In this document: in pieces, positions 63,420-64,000 of the stretch
How positions within the stretch are numbered: position 1 is the first letter of the stretch
Layout of the letters: each line of letters begins with the position of its first letter
Assembly (NCBI RefSeq): GCF_947494875.1
Contig: NZ_CANLWM010000004.1
Location: forward strand, 1 to 64,000
Length of the DNA stretch: 64,000 bases
From: an uncultured Williamsia sp.
Lineage (GTDB): Bacteria > Actinomycetota > Actinomycetes > Mycobacteriales > Mycobacteriaceae
Reading direction: 5' to 3'
Position numbers and translations under genes: made by a program
The notes under the pieces: model-generated
Databases searched by the model: none
Told to the model about the DNA's origin: nothing
What the model saw: only the letters and a program-made list of their open reading frames with translations

Positions 63420-63998
63420 GTGGGTCAGCTGTCCTTCTTCTCCGCCGAGACCGACGAGCCGTCGCTCGCCGATCTCGCGGGTTTGTTTGCGGCGCAGGGG
63501 CAGTCGAGCCACACCCCCGCAGGCAGCCGTGTCTCCATCGTCGTGGCCGCGCCCTGGCGGGCCGAGGCGCTGGTCGAGGAGATCGAACGCAGCGGAGCCC
63601 GCGCGTCCACGGCCGTCTCCGACGAGGGCTCGCCCATGGCGCGCACGGAGACCAGCAAGGCGCTCGACGCCCTCACGCGGTCGTGGACCACCGGCGCGGT
63701 CAAGACCATGCCGGCGGGTTGGGTCCCGTCGCCGCGCGCGCTGCGGCTGTGGACCATCGCCGCGGGTCGGCCCGACGAGGGCCGCTACACCCTCGGCCTC
63801 GACCCGCACGCCCCCGAGACCCACGCGCCGCTCGCGACCGCACTGATGCGCGCGGGCATCGCCCCCACGCTCGTCGGGACCAGGGGCGCCGGCCCGGGGT
63901 TGCGGATCACGGGCCGTCGGCGGCTGAGTCGTCTGGTCGAGAGCATCGGGGCCCCGCCGGACCACCCCGCCGCGTTCGCTGCGTGGCCGACCGTCTGA
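63420..63998 (+). CDS. conserved actinobacterial protein before topA (Rv3647c-like)
   Basis: The 192-residue protein starts MGQLSFFSAETDEPSLADLAGLFAAQGQ and has the internal VAAPWRAEALVEEIERSG and WVPSPRALRLWTIAAGR segments known from the actinobacterial gene preceding topA. It starts with GTG 63420 and is complete to 63998. No catalytic domain is recognised. Function unknown. Confidence 0.85.
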   Translation: MGQLSFFSAETDEPSLADLAGLFAAQGQSSHTPAGSRVSIVVAAPWRAEALVEEIERSGARASTAVSDEGSPMARTETSKALDALTRSWTTGAVKTMPAGWVPSPRALRLWTIAAGRPDEGRYTLGLDPHAPETHAPLATALMRAGIAPTLVGTRGAGPGLRITGRRRLSRLVESIGAPPDHPAAFAAWPTV

Positions 63999-64000
63999 AC

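Overview
The window is high-GC DNA (about two thirds G+C) from a mycolic-acid actinomycete of the order Mycobacteriales. It is closest in style to Gordonia or Williamsia, and the genus is an inference. The evidence is gene content and order. From the metallophosphoesterase and ponA2 through whiB4, paired ArsA-like ATPases, RidA, crp, nth, a TlpA-like thioredoxin, a NUDIX hydrolase, marP, an EphE-like hydrolase, acs, a dpp transporter, a Fic-like protein, a HAD phosphatase, ssd, the tad genes, an MrfA-like helicase and cspA, it follows from memory the M. tuberculosis Rv3683 to Rv3647c block, with lineage-specific insertions.

Layout. Positions 1-1400 hold small uncertain ORFs, a truncated serine recombinase and tRNA-Pro(CGG). 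Positions 1.4-7.3 kb hold a TetR regulator with a divergent membrane protein, a phosphoesterase, YqeY and PonA2. Positions 7.5-12.6 kb hold WhiB4, the ArsA pair, a 54-residue DUF4177 protein, RidA and an MBL-crcB-crcB operon. Positions 12.6-20.7 kb are an accessory stretch with a TDT exporter, LysR, a ClC channel, an oxidoreductase, a NiCoT permease, a two-domain cold-shock protein and an amidase. Positions 20.7-29.9 kb hold crp, the tightly coupled nth/TlpA/NUDIX/marP operon, an EphE-like hydrolase, a holin-like membrane protein, an XRE/BenE divergent pair and NhaA. Positions 30.4-38.7 kb hold acs, the dpp operon and a degenerate Fic protein. Positions 38.7-40.3 kb hold two probable non-coding RNAs, an Ms1/MTS2823-like RNA and a 6C (B11) RNA, on either side of a HAD phosphatase. 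From 40.4 kb the Tad pilus operon begins (ssd, tadA, tadB, tadC, DUF4244 pilin).

The main discovery is a 12,241-bp integrative element (44294-56534) that splits the DUF4244 pilin gene. Its large serine integrase lies at the left end. Exactly two bases (GT) are shared at the two junctions. Joining the outer flanks restores the pilin frame, and joining the inner flanks gives an attP with 14-base imperfect inverted arms. The element has a primase-helicase and small phage-like genes but no capsid, terminase or conjugation genes, which is the profile of a phage satellite. Its right half is a defence-type cargo: a TIR protein, a DGQHR (DndB-like) protein coupled to a GIY-YIG nuclease, a divergent phosphorothioate-reader (SBD-like) protein without a nuclease domain, a possible HEPN protein and an exported protein.

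Beyond the element, two duplicated glycosyltransferases and a membrane GGDEF protein lie between the pilin remnant and two TadE/TadG-like genes. An MrfA-like helicase, cspA and the conserved gene usually found before topA close the window. Other structure includes a family of about 110-bp dispersed repeats (one copy at 4.2 kb, two at 30.0-30.3 kb), a head-to-head 21-bp-period array after ridA, and several perfect hairpins.
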